NCBI GenBank assembly: GCA_965246905.1
Contig: CBDFFZ010000002.1
Coordinates: 1-64,000 of the forward strand
Reading direction: 5' to 3'
From: UBA1952 sp965246905
Lineage (GTDB): Bacteria; Bacteroidota; Bacteroidia; Chitinophagales; Chitinophagaceae
DNA length: 64,000 nucleotides
A program made the position numbers and the translations under genes. Under the pieces are notes generated by a model. The model searched no databases. It was given only the letters and a program-made list of their open reading frames with translations, and was not told the origin of the DNA. Shown here piece by piece: positions 7,901 to 16,805 of the stretch; positions within the stretch are counted from its first letter, which is position 1, and every line of letters starts with the position of its first letter.

Positions 7901-9772
7901 TTACGGCTGTATCGTCAGCTTTTGTACGGCATCGCCGGCTGCGCTGTGCAGGCGTACGCTGTAGATACCCGGCTGCAGGCGGGCAATATCGATTGTTGCA
8001 GAACCTGTAGCAGAACCGCCGAGCTGCTGCGTATGTACCAGCTGGCCGGTTACATTCAGGATGGTTACATCGATCGCTTTATTGTCAAAGCCTTTCCAGG
8101 CAAGCGTTACGGTGCCCTTTGCCGGGTTGGGGTAAAGGCTGGCCGTTGCGCCATTAACGTTAATGACTTCGATAGCCGTAGTGCGTGGCTTGATGCTCAT
8201 CTTGGCGCGGTCGGCATTGAAATTAATGTTCTGTACATTATTCTGAGCGCTGGTAATGGCAATATTAAAGCGTGGCGTAGTGGTATAGTTGAGCTCTTCA
8301 GGATAAACGCTGTACAGGCCGGATGGCACATTGGAAAAGCTGAAGTTGCCGGAAGGATCGGTAATGGCAGAGCGTATGGCAAGACTGGAGATATTATCGC
8401 GCAACAGGATGGTCATATTTGGAACCCCGGTTGCAGCGCCGCGGTTGGCGCCCAGGCTGATATTGCCACCGATAAAGCCGGGGCCGGAACTTGCAATGCC
8501 ATTGCGCAGGGTGATACCCGCACCGTAAGTAGTAGCGTTGGTAATGACCGTAACCGGTGCTGCCTGTGCCCAGTAAAGGCTGGAATCATGGTAAGCAGGA
8601 ATGGGGCCGGTGATGCCTGATACACTGCCCATCCTGGCGGCTTTCAGCAGATAAGAGCCTGGAGCAACACTGCTGAAATAGTAATTATTCAAATAACGAT
8701 TCCCGCTAACGATGCCGCTATCTACAGACACGGAATCAATAGCCCGGAGGGTATTGGCTGCAGAATCATAGGCAATGAGCCAAACGCGAATTAGGTCATT
8801 ACGCCCGGACAAAGTTGTATCGTTCCGGATAACTACTCCATTTATTCCGCCGGGTGGCAATGGTACATTGCTTATAGTAATGGTGCCGTAAGCAGTATCC
8901 AGGCATGGGGATGTACTGGGCGACGAGGTATTGTTCCAACTAGAAATCAGTGATACATTGTACGTTCCGGTGGCGCTATAAGTGTGGGGCATTGTACCTA
9001 ATGCCTGTACAGAAACGCCAGGTGTGCCATCCCCGAAAATCCAGGTAAAGGTTGGCGTTAATCCGGATTGTGCCGGGGGCGTGGTGGTATTTACAAAAGT
9101 GGCTATATTGTTAGATACCGTGCTCGTAAAGCTCGCATTGTGGCCGGTGCAATTGAGCGGTACGTCGGTAATGGTTATGGTAAGTGTATTGATATAAGTG
9201 CAGTTAGTAGTGCTGGTTGCAGTAAGCGTTACTACATAAGTGCCGTTTGCACCATACAGGTGGGATATATTCATGCCCGTACCGCTCGTACCGTCGCCAA
9301 AGCTCCAGCTATAGCTCATGCCAGTGGTGCCCGCAGGTGTTGCTGCCGCAAAGCCCGCATTGCCGTTTACTCCCGGCGTATAAGTAATGGTGCTGCCACA
9401 AGCCGGATAACTAACTGTAATGGTTTGGCTCAGCGTATCCGTGCATTTAAAGACGTTGGTTGATCCAACAGAATCCGAAATATATTGGGCGAGCCTGATG
9501 GTATAAGTGCCCGGCGTAGTAAAGTAAATATAGTTAACTGAACCTGCTGCTGCCACCGCGCCGGTTGCAACTACGGAATTAGGATTGTTGCGCAGGATGG
9601 TATAAGTAGCATTTCTTCCGGGTGAAGGCGTTACTACAGAATTATTATTTACCGCATAGCGCAGCAGGTTATTCCCATTGGGGCTTGGTGTAGCCGTAAA
9701 CTGCGGGTTACACTGGGCGGAGGCAACGCCCGCCACCAGCATAATACAGAAGGTGAGTAAAGTGTTCTTCAT
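7901..9772 (-). CDS. PKD-domain protein with type IX secretion C-terminal domain
   Basis: An exported protein of 623 residues. The signal peptide (MKNTLLTFCIMLVAGVASAQ) is followed by a beta-rich region, two PKD domains (YSWSFGDGTSGTG and FTWIFGDGTPGVS, about residues 130-300), then two carboxypeptidase-regulatory-like domains (GSYLLKAARMG and DPSGNFSFSNVPSGLYSVYP). The last ~80 residues form a T9SS type A sorting domain: ASLYPNPAKGTVTLAW, then VTILNVTGQLV, ending PGIYSVRLHSAAGDAVQKLTIQP. The protein should be carried across the outer membrane and kept at the surface or released; an adhesive or scaffold role is likely since no catalytic domain is visible. The T9SS machinery itself is not in the window. 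Confidence 0.9.
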   Translation of the reverse strand: MKNTLLTFCIMLVAGVASAQCNPQFTATPSPNGNNLLRYAVNNNSVVTPSPGRNATYTILRNNPNSVVATGAVAAAGSVNYIYFTTPGTYTIRLAQYISDSVGSTNVFKCTDTLSQTITVSYPACGSTITYTPGVNGNAGFAAATPAGTTGMSYSWSFGDGTSGTGMNISHLYGANGTYVVTLTATSTTNCTYINTLTITITDVPLNCTGHNASFTSTVSNNIATFVNTTTPPAQSGLTPTFTWIFGDGTPGVSVQALGTMPHTYSATGTYNVSLISSWNNTSSPSTSPCLDTAYGTITISNVPLPPGGINGVVIRNDTTLSGRNDLIRVWLIAYDSAANTLRAIDSVSVDSGIVSGNRYLNNYYFSSVAPGSYLLKAARMGSVSGITGPIPAYHDSSLYWAQAAPVTVITNATTYGAGITLRNGIASSGPGFIGGNISLGANRGAATGVPNMTILLRDNISSLAIRSAITDPSGNFSFSNVPSGLYSVYPEELNYTTTPRFNIAITSAQNNVQNINFNADRAKMSIKPRTTAIEVINVNGATASLYPNPAKGTVTLAWKGFDNKAIDVTILNVTGQLVHTQQLGGSATGSATIDIARLQPGIYSVRLHSAAGDAVQKLTIQP

Positions 9773-9849
9773 ATTTTTTTTGATTTTATTAAATAATGGT
9801 TTGTTACTGGTAGACGCGCATAAATTTATAAAAGTTAGCGTGGAAACAG

Positions 9850-9881
9850 AAAACCCCGGTGGAAAAAGCCGCCGGGGTTTT
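9850..9881 (-). terminator. Terminator after hppD
   Basis: Inverted repeat AAAACCCCGG (9850-9859) / CCGGGGTTTT (9872-9881), extendable across a GG/CC pair, lies 17 nt downstream of hppD on the minus strand. The T-tract is built into the stem, so it may act in both directions; the PKD gene promoter must lie close by. Confidence 0.65.
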
Positions 9882-9897
9882 CAAAATGACAATACAT

Positions 9898-11031
9898 TTA
9901 CAAATTTCCACGCAGTGCCTGCTCCCGCTCAATGCTCTCAAACAGTGCCTTGAAGTTGCCCGCGCCAAAGCTCTGCGCGCCTTTACGCTGTATGATCTCA
10001 AAGAATAAGGTTGGCCGGTCCTGTATCGGCTTGGTGAATATTTGTAGCAAATATCCTTCCTCATCATGGTCCACTAAGATGCCAAGTTGTTGCAGCGGTG
10101 CTACCTCCTCATCTATCTTACCTACGCGGTTGATCATTTCTGTATAATAAGCGTTGGGCGGCGGGCTCAGAAACTCTACGCCACGGGCTTTCAGCTCGGT
10201 TACCGTTTTCACAATGTCTTTGGTAGCAACAGCGATGTGCTGCACGCCTTCGCCCTCATAAAACTCTAAATATTCCTCGATCTGCGATTTTTTTTTGCCT
10301 TCGGCAGGCTCATTGATCGGGAATTTTACATAACCGTTGCCATTGCTCATCACCTTGCTCATGAGCGCAGAATATTCGGTATTGATCTGCTTATCATCGA
10401 AGCTCAGGATATTGGCAAAGCCCATTACATCCTCATACCATTTCACTGTTTCGTTCATCCGGTTCCAGCCTACATTGCCCACGCAGTGATCCACATAAAG
10501 CAATCCTGTTTCTGTTGGGTTGTAGGCTGATTTCATCGGCTCATAACCAGGCAGGAAAGCGCCATTGTAATTTTTGCGCTCTACGAACATGTGCACGGTT
10601 TCGCCGTAAGTATAGATGCCGCTGATTACTGCTGTGCCATGATCATCCGTAAGCGTAACCGGCTCTAAGTAGGATCTTGCACCGCGTTGCGTGGTTTCAT
10701 TATAGGAAAGAGTTGCATCTTCCACCCACATGGCCATCACCTTTACGCCATCGCCGTGCTTGCGTACATGCTCTGCAATCGGGCTATCGCTTTTAAGCGC
10801 CGTAGTAAGCAACAGGCGGATCTTGCCCTGCTGCAGTACATAGGTTACCCGATCGCGCACGCCTGTTTCCGGGCCGGCGTAAGCAACATTCCGGAAGCCG
10901 AAAGCTGTTTTGTAATAATGGGCCGACTGCTTGGCATTGCCCACATACATTTCAATATAATCGGTACCGTTGATGGGGAGGAAATCGGTTTGCTTACGTG
11001 TTTCCAGCTCTTGCGCAATTGATGCTTCCAT
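9898..11031 (-). CDS. hppD: 4-hydroxyphenylpyruvate dioxygenase
   Basis: This Fe(II) oxygenase converts 4-hydroxyphenylpyruvate to homogentisate in tyrosine catabolism. At 377 residues it has the family's usual length and two vicinal-oxygen-chelate halves. The three iron ligands are seen in DHCVGNVGWNRMN (His), GVQHIAVATKDI (His) and FFEIIQRKG (Glu), and the C-terminal FGAGNFKALFESIE helix is typical. The ATG at 11031 gives the usual short N-terminal tail. Homogentisate dioxygenase and other pathway genes are not adjacent. A -7 box about 112 nt upstream (11143-11150) is a candidate promoter. Confidence 0.97.
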   Translation of the reverse strand: MEASIAQELETRKQTDFLPINGTDYIEMYVGNAKQSAHYYKTAFGFRNVAYAGPETGVRDRVTYVLQQGKIRLLLTTALKSDSPIAEHVRKHGDGVKVMAMWVEDATLSYNETTQRGARSYLEPVTLTDDHGTAVISGIYTYGETVHMFVERKNYNGAFLPGYEPMKSAYNPTETGLLYVDHCVGNVGWNRMNETVKWYEDVMGFANILSFDDKQINTEYSALMSKVMSNGNGYVKFPINEPAEGKKKSQIEEYLEFYEGEGVQHIAVATKDIVKTVTELKARGVEFLSPPPNAYYTEMINRVGKIDEEVAPLQQLGILVDHDEEGYLLQIFTKPIQDRPTLFFEIIQRKGAQSFGAGNFKALFESIEREQALRGNL

Positions 11032-11142
11032 TTATAAATAAATTAAAAATTAAGAATTAAAGCAGGAATCCCTTTTAAGAATAAAAAAAGAACAGGCAGA
11101 TCGTCTTTTAATCTATTCTTTAAAGGATTACTGATACAGCTA

Positions 11143-11150
11143 CAAATTTA
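11143..11150 (-). promoter_or_regulatory. Candidate -7 box for hppD
   Basis: On the minus strand the sequence reads TAAATTTG, a full match to TAnnTTTG, 112 nt before the hppD start codon. The leader would be about 105 nt. No -33 element is evident. Confidence 0.35.
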
Positions 11151-11206
11151 GCAATTTCCGTAAAGATTCTATGAGAGATGTCGCCTGTGGCACAATAAAG
11201 CGCCCT

Positions 11207-12241
11207 TTACGGCTCCGCATGAGTCTGCTGGCGCTGGGGCGAGAATTCTACATCGTAGATTTTCAGCAATAAAAGCAGGTAAGAGATGAGAAGCGGGCCG
11301 AAAATAAAGCCCATAAACCCGAAAATAGGCACGCCAACCAAAATGCCCAGTACGGTAATGATCGGGTGCACATCGCCCAGCCTTTTAAGAATTGTAAAGC
11401 GCAGCACATTATCCATCGTGCCAATTACGGCAAGCGAATAAACTCCCAGCCCTATGGCCTGCCCAACATGCCCCGAGGCTGCAAGATAAATAACCAGCGG
11501 ACCGCAGATAACGGCAGTTCCCACAACAGGTATCATAGAAAAAATCCCGGTAAGTACCGCCCACAGCAGGAAATCCGGCACGCCGAAAATCTTGTAGCCT
11601 ATTGCGGCTACCACCGCCTGCGCTGTTGCCAGCAGCGGAATGCCGATGGCATTAGACACCACCATATTCCGCGTAGCCAGCCAGATGCCGTCAATATTCT
11701 CATCCTTCAGGGGCAGGAAATCCTGCACCCGGCGCTCCATCCGGCGGCCTTCCACCAGCATAAAATAAAGGAGGAAAAAGCACAGCACTAAATTGGTAAA
11801 CGTAGTAAGCGTACCGCCCAGCAGGCCCGGCAGTACCGTGCTCCCTTTCTGCGCGAGCGATTTTAACTGATCGCCGCCAACCTTAAAGCCGGGAATGTAT
11901 TCCTGCACCTTAACTGTAAGCGATGTAAGCGAAGCAGTAAGCTGATCCGTGTTATGCAGCAGGTAAGCAGCCTTCGGGGCCAGCATCATCGCGATGCCGG
12001 CAAAGGGCAATACAAACAGGAGTAGCGCCCCAAAGAGGAATACGATAGCGGCCACCCACTTTTTCCAGCCTTTAATGATGGTAAGGTGGAAGTACCATTG
12101 CCGTAAAAGAATATAAAACGTTACCGCACCCAGCACACCGGGGAAATATTCGATGAGGTTGTAGCCCAGCAGCACTACCAGCCCAATGATCAGGCCAACG
12201 AGGAAATACTGCTTCAGCTGCATAGTATTCAGTAAATTCAT
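11207..12241 (-). CDS. AI-2E family transporter (permease)
   Basis: A polytopic membrane protein of 344 residues with about eight hydrophobic segments, belonging to the AI-2E/UPF0118 (PerM-like) family. Typical features are the amphipathic middle segment (LTSLTVKVQEYIPGFKVG), the conserved glycine- and proline-rich stretch around LWAVLTGIFSMIPVVGTA, and the C-terminal VLGILVGVPIFGFMGFIFGPLL. Some family members export autoinducer-2 or act as Na+/H+ antiporters; the substrate cannot be predicted here. It is divergent from the YtxH operon, and the 144-nt gap between them must hold both promoters. Confidence 0.9.
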   Translation of the reverse strand: MNLLNTMQLKQYFLVGLIIGLVVLLGYNLIEYFPGVLGAVTFYILLRQWYFHLTIIKGWKKWVAAIVFLFGALLLFVLPFAGIAMMLAPKAAYLLHNTDQLTASLTSLTVKVQEYIPGFKVGGDQLKSLAQKGSTVLPGLLGGTLTTFTNLVLCFFLLYFMLVEGRRMERRVQDFLPLKDENIDGIWLATRNMVVSNAIGIPLLATAQAVVAAIGYKIFGVPDFLLWAVLTGIFSMIPVVGTAVICGPLVIYLAASGHVGQAIGLGVYSLAVIGTMDNVLRFTILKRLGDVHPIITVLGILVGVPIFGFMGFIFGPLLISYLLLLLKIYDVEFSPQRQQTHAEP

Positions 12242-12385
12242 AGGGTAGCGCAGGCCTAATAAAAGACGTTTAAAATCATCTGTAAACAGATTACTAAAAA
12301 CGGTGCCAACTCTCCCCCATCTGGCATGATATTTTTACTTTTACCGCGAAACCATCTTTTATCACCCACCAAATTTTAAGACTGT

Positions 12386-12589
12386 ATGAAAACAGGAAAG
12401 ACAATCGCCACCCTCCTGGTAGGCGCAGCAATCGGGACCGCCGTAGGTTATGTGCTCGCTACAGATAAAGATTCCCGCTCAGAAACAATGGGCAAGCTCA
12501 AAGACAAGCTTTCCGGTATGAAGGATTCTGTAAAAGACCGCTTTTCAAAGACCCCACAGGATCTCGAAGCCGAAATCTATAACGCCTAA
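12386..12589 (+). CDS. YtxH domain-containing small membrane protein
   Basis: A protein of 67 residues with one N-terminal glycine-rich transmembrane segment (TIATLLVGAAIGTAVGYVLA) followed by a charged amphipathic helix (SETMGKLKDKLSGMKDSVKD). This is the YtxH layout, found in general-stress proteins. It starts a compact operon: the holin-like gene begins 11 nt later and a third gene 30 nt after that. The arrangement resembles enterobacterial yqjD (DUF883)-yqjE-yqjK, whose products localise to the inner membrane in stationary phase. A stress-related membrane role is an inference. Confidence 0.85.
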   Translation: MKTGKTIATLLVGAAIGTAVGYVLATDKDSRSETMGKLKDKLSGMKDSVKDRFSKTPQDLEAEIYNA

Positions 12590-12600
12590 GCTACGCGCTG

Positions 12601-12999
12601 ATGATGAATATTCTGGAAAAATGGAGGGATAAAGCTACCCGGTATGTAGATGTGCGCATGCAGCTCATAAAGCTTGGCATTATCGAGCGCGCATCCAATG
12701 TATTAGGCAGCATGATGATTGGCTTTATCCTCTTATTCCTTGCCTTTTCTATGCTCATATTTATGGGTATGGGTATTATGAAAGCCATGTCGCTCTGGCT
12801 CAATTCAGAAATCGGCGGCTCCTTTGCCACGGCAGGTATTTTCCTCCTCTTTATACTTATCATCGGCGGCATGCACAAAAAGATTACCGCAGCATTCGCA
12901 GGCATGTTCATAGGTATTATCACCGCCTCCGATGAAGATGAGGACGATGATGAGGATGTTGAAGCGAAAAAGAAAGAGGAAGATGAGGAAACCGATTAA
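12601..12999 (+). CDS. Holin-superfamily (YqjE-like) membrane protein
   Basis: A protein of 132 residues. An amphipathic N-terminus (MMNILEKWRDKATRYVDVRM) is followed by two transmembrane helices near residues 40-60 and 75-100, then a strongly acidic tail with runs of Asp and Glu (DEDEDDDEDVEAKKKEEDEE). This matches the phage_holin_3_6 / Putative Holin-X family that includes E. coli YqjE. These are not proven phage holins, and no lysis gene or phage context is present. Position between the YtxH gene and the basic 157-residue protein suggests the three act together; the acidic tail here and the basic protein next door could interact. Confidence 0.78.
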   Translation: MMNILEKWRDKATRYVDVRMQLIKLGIIERASNVLGSMMIGFILLFLAFSMLIFMGMGIMKAMSLWLNSEIGGSFATAGIFLLFILIIGGMHKKITAAFAGMFIGIITASDEDEDDDEDVEAKKKEEDEETD

Positions 13000-13029
13000 C
13001 CACAGCGTATCATAACGAAGCCGCCACCT

Positions 13030-13503
13030 ATGAAAATGTACCGCAAAAAGCTAAGTAGCATCGAAGAGCTGCAGCGTGAGAAGATACGCCTGCGCTACGA
13101 GCGCAAAAGCACAAAAGCAAAGCATCTCCTGCCCGATATAGGCAAAGCGAAAAAAAAGCTTTTGGGTGGCAAAAAAAGCACAGGTGCCAAAGGTGATATG
13201 CTGAGCATGGCAATGGGCATGCTCAGCGGCAAATCCACACTAAGCACTGTGCTGTCTTTAGCCGGGCCACTGTTGAAGATGATTTTCAATAAGCGGGGCA
13301 CCAGCAGCAATCAGTTTGTACCCCTGCCATCCGGCCCTTCGAAGCCATCTTTCGTATCCCGCCTGTTAAAAGATATAGTAGTGGCCTACCTCATTGGCAA
13401 AACTTTACAGCTGACAATAGGTTTGGGCAAGGGCTACCTGCAATCCAGAAAAAAAGCACAGCAAGCCAAAGCCCAGTTTGAGCGGGCAGGCGTAACGAGC
13501 TAA
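13030..13503 (+). CDS. Basic hypothetical protein, third gene of the YtxH operon
   Basis: A lysine-rich protein of 157 residues. The first 55 residues form a basic, probably helical region (REKIRLRYERKSTKAKHLL). Two moderately hydrophobic segments follow (LSMAMGMLSG and LSTVLSLAGPLLKMIF, then DIVVAYLIGKTLQLTIGLG), and the C-terminus is basic. No catalytic motif is visible and I do not recognise a named family. By position it corresponds to YqjK of the enterobacterial operon, though the sequence is not obviously related. A strong terminator follows 22 nt after the stop. Confidence 0.75.
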   Translation: MKMYRKKLSSIEELQREKIRLRYERKSTKAKHLLPDIGKAKKKLLGGKKSTGAKGDMLSMAMGMLSGKSTLSTVLSLAGPLLKMIFNKRGTSSNQFVPLPSGPSKPSFVSRLLKDIVVAYLIGKTLQLTIGLGKGYLQSRKKAQQAKAQFERAGVTS

Positions 13504-13830
13504 ATGCCCAACTTGCAAAAGATTAAAAAGGAGCTATTATGGCTCCTTTTCTAATTTGGTTACGTGCTGTCTGAAAAGCGGGCCAGGCATTAATCTGCAC
13601 GTTGATAAGACATGTAGTGCCAAAAGTGAGCAGACTGTAGATATTCGTGAAGCTATTACTGTAAAGTCATACACGCATGCCTTTTACCGGCTTTGCAAAA
13701 GCCTAACCGCGTGCATCCGCGTTGCATCCGCGGACGAGGGGCTTTTTATAATGAAGTTGATTATTGCTCAACATCTATTCCGCTAAGTAAGAAGCAGCGA
13801 TCAAGAGATTAAAAGTTATGATTCAGGGCT
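13504..13830. other. Intergenic, terminator only
   Basis: Apart from the terminator at its left end, I see nothing in these 327 bases. A reading frame of 76 residues exists at 13556-13786 but its product has low-quality composition and no sequence features of a real protein. Confidence 0.5.
13526..13550 (+). terminator. Terminator of the YtxH operon
   Basis: A perfect 9-bp stem AAAAGGAGC / GCTCCTTTT with a 7-nt loop, ending in a T-tract, lies 22 nt after the third gene. Confidence 0.88.
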
Positions 13831-14415
13831 TTATAGGTAAGTAATAGCCAGCCCGATAATAATAGCTATGATTGTTCCTACTACTGAGGCTATGAAAACC
13901 AATAGGTTATTTCTGGATTGCCGTGTAATCATTTTTATTGTCCAGTAACATAGGATGTATACAGGAATGATGAAGGCATACCAAATATGATGAAGATATA
14001 GTATAGTAAGTCCCCAAAGTACACCGCCAAAAATACCGCTGACAACAGCACCAACAATACAGCCAATTACAGTTTGTCCACTTATTGATCGATCCCTCAT
14101 TATAGCTCCGGCTGCCGCAAATCTTTCGTCAATTACCTTGTCAAGATCCTCTCTTGATAAGATAACTGATGAGATCAACGTTTTAATAAGATCAGCGTTA
14201 ATTGCCTGACTGTAATAAATATTTACCTCCCGTGCTATCCGGGCAATTTCATCAGGAATGCGCTTACCGGATTCAAGCTTCTCTAAAAGATCTTTTACTC
14301 CCCCTCTCCTAGCAATCGCTTCCATAACTTCTGCATCTGCCTTACCGGAATAATCCATCATGGTAGTATAAACTTCCATTAATTCATCATCCCTGAATTT
14401 GTCATAGCTGTTCAT
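13831..14415 (-). CDS. Hypothetical membrane protein
   Basis: A protein of 194 residues. The soluble N-terminal ~110 residues are charged and helical; the start (MNSYDKFRDDELMEVYTTMMDYSG...ARRGG) resembles a short helical module found at the N-terminus of various Bacteroidota membrane proteins. Three hydrophobic helices follow at about residues 112-135, 140-158 and 170-192. No catalytic residues are recognisable. It is convergent with the YtxH operon and divergent from the next gene. Function is unknown. Confidence 0.72.
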   Translation of the reverse strand: MNSYDKFRDDELMEVYTTMMDYSGKADAEVMEAIARRGGVKDLLEKLESGKRIPDEIARIAREVNIYYSQAINADLIKTLISSVILSREDLDKVIDERFAAAGAIMRDRSISGQTVIGCIVGAVVSGIFGGVLWGLTILYLHHIWYAFIIPVYILCYWTIKMITRQSRNNLLVFIASVVGTIIAIIIGLAITYL

Positions 14416-14766
14416 GGTTTCAAAGATATTAGTATTATGATGAGTGGCTTAAATGATCCGAATTTATCGGGACGGAGGGTTAATTTGCCGCCAAGCGGTT
14501 TAATACTTCAACATCTTTTTAAGCTTTATACTCTTCTCTTCGGCCAAGATTTTGTACTGACATTCTCGCACCTGTATGTCTAGAACAAAAACACGAGCCT
14601 AATGAATACAATACTTCAAATACCGGCCAAGCCACTCACAATATTACTCAACTCAAATGTGCTCCAAATCATCTATCGGATCCATCTATCATAACTATCT
14701 TCGTATCTGCCTGAACAATGGATTGACTTTTAATGCCCGCAGTAAGAAGCGCAAATCTTAGAATCT
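14416..14766. other. Intergenic, no recognisable feature
   Basis: These 351 bases separate divergent genes and are AT-richer than the surroundings. I found no hairpin terminator, repeat array or gene in them. Promoters for both flanking genes are presumably here, but I could not place a convincing -33/-7 pair. Confidence 0.4.
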
Positions 14767-15432
14767 ATGCAACATTCATTAAAGATACTTATGCTGGCTT
14801 TGCTACATCTCACGGATATGCAACCAGCAAGAAGTTGCGATTGTACAGATGCGAATTTATATCTTATTGATTCGTCCATATTGAAGCAATATGATTTTAT
14901 AGCCCTAGTAAAAGTTACAGCAGAAGGACAGTTGAAGACTGTAAACCCTGAAAAGGATTTTTCCCCCGGCTTCCTCCATTTCCGGATCATAGAGCTTTTT
15001 AAAGGGAAACCGGTGAACGAAGGAATACAAAAAGGGATGAATACTTCCTGTGACATAGGGTTTTCGATGGGCGCAGAATGGATCGTGTTTGGGAAAATGA
15101 ATGGCGGGAAAATGACTTTTAATCCCTGCGATAGGAATGTGGAATATAGAGATCCCACCGGGCTGCGAGACTGGGAATCCAATACAGGCTTTGATAAGCT
15201 GGGACAGTTGAGAAAGCTATATGGGCACCAATTTCAGGTATGGGATACCGGTACAAGGCGGGAATATTTCCCATCCGGGCAGATAGAGATCGAAGCGCAT
15301 TATACAGCAGGTAAGCTGCATGGCGTGTGGAAGACCTGGTATCCGAATGGCGTGCTGCGGGCATATCAACTCTATACCTATAATAAGTTGGATAGTATAG
15401 CGAGACCGTTGCAAAGGCGAAGCGCTTCATGA
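14767..15432 (+). CDS. Exported MORN/YwqK-like protein truncated by an insertion sequence
   Basis: As given the product has 221 residues. It begins with a hydrophobic export signal ending near ARSCDC; the mature part has a cysteine-containing domain, with a C-terminal YwqK/MORN-type repeat region (REYFPSGQIEIEAHYTAGKLHGVWKTWYPNGVL). The last ~10 residues (ARPLQRRSAS) are read from the left terminal inverted repeat of the IS at 15402, so the native C-terminus is missing, probably part of a third repeat. No continuation of the repeat is visible on the far side of the IS. The gene is likely a truncated remnant of a surface or periplasmic protein of unknown function. Confidence 0.75.
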   Translation: MQHSLKILMLALLHLTDMQPARSCDCTDANLYLIDSSILKQYDFIALVKVTAEGQLKTVNPEKDFSPGFLHFRIIELFKGKPVNEGIQKGMNTSCDIGFSMGAEWIVFGKMNGGKMTFNPCDRNVEYRDPTGLRDWESNTGFDKLGQLRKLYGHQFQVWDTGTRREYFPSGQIEIEAHYTAGKLHGVWKTWYPNGVLRAYQLYTYNKLDSIARPLQRRSAS

Positions 15433-15481
15433 TTAATTGTCAGTCACTTAACCTATTGTCAGTCAGCAATTTCATGTCTTA

Positions 15482-16589
15482 TTGGCATTTTTAAGTGTGC
15501 AAAAAGAGAACCGCCAGCTCAGCTTTTCGACCATCGCCATTTCCAAACGGAAGATCAAGCGCGGGTTTTTCGATCAGATCGACAGCATCCTGGATTGGAC
15601 TGCTATCGACACCGAGATCCGGAAGTATTACACCAGGGGGGCCAGTGTCGCCGGTCGGCCTTCTTATCCGGGTCTGCTCCTTTTCAAAATGGCTTTGCTG
15701 CAGACCTGGTACGGACTCAGCGATTATGAAGTCGAGGATCGGATCAATGATTCCCTCAGCTTTATGCAGTTCGTTGGCCTTACTCTTGACGACGAGGTGC
15801 CGGATCATTCAGTACTCAGCCGGTTCCGCACAGCACTGACTCAGAAGGATGGCTACGAAGCATTGATGGCCCTGATCAACAGCCGGCTCGAAGCGCAGCA
15901 CATTATCCTGCGCCGGGGCGCGGTCGTCGATGCCAGCATTACCGACAGTCCCAGAAAGCCGCGTGGTAAAAAGGAATATGAGCATGTGGTAGAAGACCGG
16001 AACGAGACGCCGTCAGCCCCGGCGACTGAGGATAATCCCGCTCAGGCGAACTTCATCGGAAAGGTACAGTCACATGTAGATCGGGAGGCAGCCTGGGTCA
16101 AAAAGGCCGGGAAGCTGCATTATGGATATAAGAAACACGCGACCACTGACGAGCAGGGAATGGTGCTTGCGGTGATCTCTACTCCGGCCAACGGGCGTGA
16201 CATTGTTCATCTGGAAGATATTGTGGCCAAGGCGAAGCTGCCTGCGAAAGCCCGCGTCCGGGCTGATAAAGGGTACAGCAGCGCCAGCAACAGAAATTAT
16301 CTGAAGGGGCCAGGGCTTGAAGGACGGGATCATGCACAAGGCCGTTCGCAACAAGAAACTCACCGTCCATCAGCATCGGTTCAACAAACTGGTGAGCAGG
16401 ATCAGGTACCGGGTCGAGCGCACCTTCGGCGGGATGAGGTGATGGTTCGGTGCGGGAACGACACGGTACCTGGGATTAGCGAAGACGCACACGCAGCACT
16501 TGATGGAGGCCGTAGCTTACAATTTATACCGGGCACCTGGCATTGTTGTGCTCGGTGAGCTCAATAATCGATCGAATGGCGGAAAATAA
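15482..16589 (+). pseudogene. IS5-family transposase, frameshift plus nonsense
   Basis: The N-terminal domain (GRPSYPGLLLFKMALLQTWYGLSDYEVEDRINDSLSF) and the DDE domain (VVDASITDSP, then RADKGYSS) match IS5-family transposases. After DKGYSSASNRNYLKG an extra G around 16321-16323 shifts the frame. The correct continuation lies in the other frame (GIMHKAVRNKKLTVHQHRF, then RYRVERTFGGMR with the catalytic Glu). That frame has an in-frame TGA at 16440-16442 where an Arg codon is expected, and ends at TAA 16587-16589 after LNNRSNGGK. With two independent lesions the element should not transpose by itself. A start at TTG 15482 or GTG 15497 is likely; there is no ATG in frame. Confidence 0.88.
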
Positions 16590-16590
16590 G

Positions 16591-16621
16591 CGTCCCGGAT
16601 CGCCGGAAGCGATCCGGGACG
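16591..16621 (+). terminator. Strong hairpin after the IS transposase
   Basis: A perfect 13-bp inverted repeat (CGTCCCGGATCGC / GCGATCCGGGACG) with a 5-nt loop begins just after the transposase stop. It has no T-tract, so it may be a structural or attenuating hairpin rather than a classical terminator. Confidence 0.55.
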
Positions 16622-16805
16622 ATCAGACTGATTCGAAGGAATCGCCCAGGCGGGCTGCCGGACCGCAAAAAAATCCGCCCCTCACGGCCCTGGTGAGTGA
16701 ACGCACGTTTTACAACGGTCTCATATTAAGAAAAGATGCTTCCCTCCGGCAATAGCGTTCATCCTGCCGCGTGAATGAGCAGGTTTCCTGCCGGCCGAAG
16801 CGGAA

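Larger units (their letters stand above)
15402..16722 (+). mobile_element. Decayed IS5-family insertion sequence
   Basis: The element is 1321 bp long. Its imperfect terminal inverted repeats are GAGACCGTTGCAAAGGCGAA at 15402 and the complement of GAGACCGTTGTAAAACGTGC ending at 16722, with the outer ten bases identical. It encodes one transposase, now broken. Inside the left end, ATTGTCAGTCA occurs twice (about 15436 and 15454), a possible transposase-binding repeat. Inside the right end, a 13-bp perfect hairpin (16591-16621) follows the transposase. No target-site duplication is visible: the flanks TATAGC and ATATTA do not match, which suggests a deletion or rearrangement next to the element. 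Confidence 0.85.

Noticed and set aside
12601..12999. Holin-like gene as evidence of a prophage
   Set aside because: No capsid, terminase, endolysin or integrase gene is nearby; the family is also chromosomal (YqjE type).
13556..13786. 76-residue open frame after the YtxH-operon terminator
   Set aside because: No protein-like features and no clear promoter or partner.
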